Source: CAYOMP01 sp964405075 (lineage in GTDB: Bacteria > Bacillota > Clostridia > Lachnospirales > Lachnospiraceae). Taken from it: a stretch of 6,893 bases of DNA. Position 1 is the first letter of the stretch. The number at the start of each line of letters is the position of its first letter. Below, piece by piece: positions 5,787 through 6,893 of this stretch. The DNA is taken from the NCBI GenBank assembly GCA_964405075.1, contig CAYOMP010000150.1, positions 1 to 6,893 on the forward strand, given 5' to 3'. The notes below the pieces were generated by a model. It saw nothing but the letters and a program-made list of their open reading frames with translations, made no database searches and was not told the DNA's origin. The position numbers and the translations under genes are program-made.

Positions 5787-6893
5787 CTAGTGAGCTTCGT
5801 ACCAATTGCTACCCACATTCATATCAATCTCTAATCGAACCTTAAGATTAGCTGCATTGTGCATTTTCTCACTAAGAATTTCCTTCACTATTTCAATTTC
5901 GTCTTTATGAGCTTCTATTAATAACTCATCATGAATCTGTAATAGCAGTTTTGATTTAAGATTTCTGCTTCTTAGTTCTTTATTGACCTCAATCATTGCT
6001 ATCTTAATAATATCAGCCGCTGTCCCTTGTATAGGTGAATTCATTGCTATTCTTTCACCAAATGATCTTTGCATAAAATTACTTGAGCCAAGTTCCGGTA
6101 CAGGTCTTCTCCTATTAAACATTGTTGTTACATAGCCCACCTCTTTTGCTTTTGCTACTGTTTCATCCAAAAATTCCTTTACCTTTGGATATGTTTCAAA
6201 ATACTGCTCAATATACTGAGCTGCTTCTTTTCTTCCAATACTTAAATCCTGACTCAGACCAAAGGAGCTGATTCCATATACAATGCCAAAGTTAACTGCC
6301 TTAGCATTTCTTCTTTGTTGTGCTGTTACCTCTTCTAATGGAATATTAAAAACTTCCGATGCTGTGATTTTATGAATATCTTCATCTGCCTGATAAGCAG
6401 AAATCAATCTGTCATCTTCAGACAAATGAGCTAATACTCTTAGTTCTATCTGGGAATAATCCGCATCAATAAATGCATAATCTTCTTTAGGTACAAATAC
6501 CTTTCTAATTAATCTTCCCAATTCCATCCTTATTGGAATATTCTGCAAATTAGGTTCTGTTGAACTTATTCTTCCAGTTGCAGTAATTGTCTGATTAAAT
6601 GTTGAACGGATTCTTCCATCTTCATCAATATAATTTGCTAAACCATCTGCATATGTGGATTTTAACTTAGTAAGCTGTCTATATTCCAAAATATAATTAA
6701 CAATGTCATAATCTACAGCCAATTTTTCTAATACATCTGCCGCTGTTGAATATCCTGTCTTTGTCTTTTTACCATTAGGTAATCCTAACTTTTCAAAAAG
6801 AATTACTCCCAACTGTTTTGGAGAATTAATGTTAAATTCTTCTCCAGCTAATTCATATATCGTCTTTTCTAATTCCTCTATCCTTACAGCCAG
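5787..6893 (-). CDS. polA: DNA polymerase I, C-terminal polymerase domain (5' end beyond window)
   Basis: The last 368 residues of family A DNA polymerase, which fills gaps in repair and replaces Okazaki primers. The frame is open to the very end of the window: 27 codons (including FNINSPKQLG, a standard Pol I block) precede the internal TTG at 6812, so that TTG is not the start. In fragment numbering the sequence shows TATGRISSTEPNLQNIP (about 105-121), motif A with catalytic Asp145 (DYSQIELRVLAH), motif B/O-helix RRNAKAVNFGIVYG with R194, K198, F202 and Y206, and motif C QIHDE with H321, D322 and E323. All polymerase catalytic residues are present. F202 matches Phe762 of E. coli Pol I, not the Tyr of T7-type enzymes. 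The ending NWYEAH is typical of the family. Whether the 3'-5' proofreading site is intact cannot be judged, as it lies upstream. It is the first visible gene of the polA-coaE-ftsA-like-walJ block. Confidence 0.98.
   Translation of the reverse strand: MAVRIEELEKTIYELAGEEFNINSPKQLGVILFEKLGLPNGKKTKTGYSTAADVLEKLAVDYDIVNYILEYRQLTKLKSTYADGLANYIDEDGRIRSTFNQTITATGRISSTEPNLQNIPIRMELGRLIRKVFVPKEDYAFIDADYSQIELRVLAHLSEDDRLISAYQADEDIHKITASEVFNIPLEEVTAQQRRNAKAVNFGIVYGISSFGLSQDLSIGRKEAAQYIEQYFETYPKVKEFLDETVAKAKEVGYVTTMFNRRRPVPELGSSNFMQRSFGERIAMNSPIQGTAADIIKIAMIEVNKELRSRNLKSKLLLQIHDELLIEAHKDEIEIVKEILSEKMHNAANLKVRLEIDMNVGSNWYEAH

Noticed and set aside
6810..6812. TTG at 6812 as the start of the polymerase gene
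   Set aside because: The frame continues without a stop to the window edge and the upstream residues (NSPKQLG) belong to the conserved Pol I fold, so this is an internal leucine codon.
1..6893. CRISPR array, insertion sequence, tRNA/rRNA, riboswitch or intrinsic terminator
   Set aside because: No direct-repeat/spacer pattern, transposase, cloverleaf or GC hairpin followed by a T-run was seen on either strand; gaps are at most 46 bases and nearly all sequence is coding.

Overview
The window is AT-rich DNA in which every supported gene lies on the minus strand. It therefore reads from high to low coordinates: 3' part of polA, then coaE, an FtsA-like ATPase gene, a WalJ/YycJ-type metallo-hydrolase gene, a small ACT-domain gene (UPF0237), a UPF0210/PFL-family gene, and the 5' part of an lgt-like gene. 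AT-rich codon use, Shine-Dalgarno sites before every complete gene, the large FtsA-like protein, the 'GC..AGCCYG' form of Lgt and the UPF0237-UPF0210 pair all suggest a low-GC Clostridia genome, most likely a Lachnospiraceae-type gut or rumen anaerobe. The family assignment is inference from protein style, not a proven taxon.

Region 3006-6893 is a tight block. polA and coaE are 15 bases apart, coaE and the FtsA-like gene 2 bases, and the FtsA-like and metallo-hydrolase genes 4 bases. These genes are almost certainly co-transcribed and partly translationally coupled. The block joins DNA repair synthesis (Pol I), the last step of coenzyme A synthesis (CoaE), an actin-fold FtsA relative of unknown role, and a metallo-hydrolase whose Bacillus relatives have been linked to cell-wall/division signalling and DNA repair.

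Region 1-2212 holds the second block. The widest intergenic gap (46 bases) lies before the ACT gene. A perfect TATAAT overlaps the stop codon of the preceding gene there, so the ACT-UPF0210 pair, and perhaps lgt, may have its own promoter as well as read-through from upstream. The ACT protein and the UPF0210 protein are neighbours in many bacteria. They look like a small ligand sensor paired with a pyruvate-formate-lyase-fold protein whose reaction is not known.

There are no RNA genes, insertion sequences, CRISPR arrays or clear intrinsic terminators, and no gap longer than 46 bases. The region looks like conserved core genome. The most unusual points are the C-terminal half of the FtsA-like protein, which carries three copies of a precisely spaced motif, and the Lgt, whose positions aligned to E. 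coli catalytic residues are changed.
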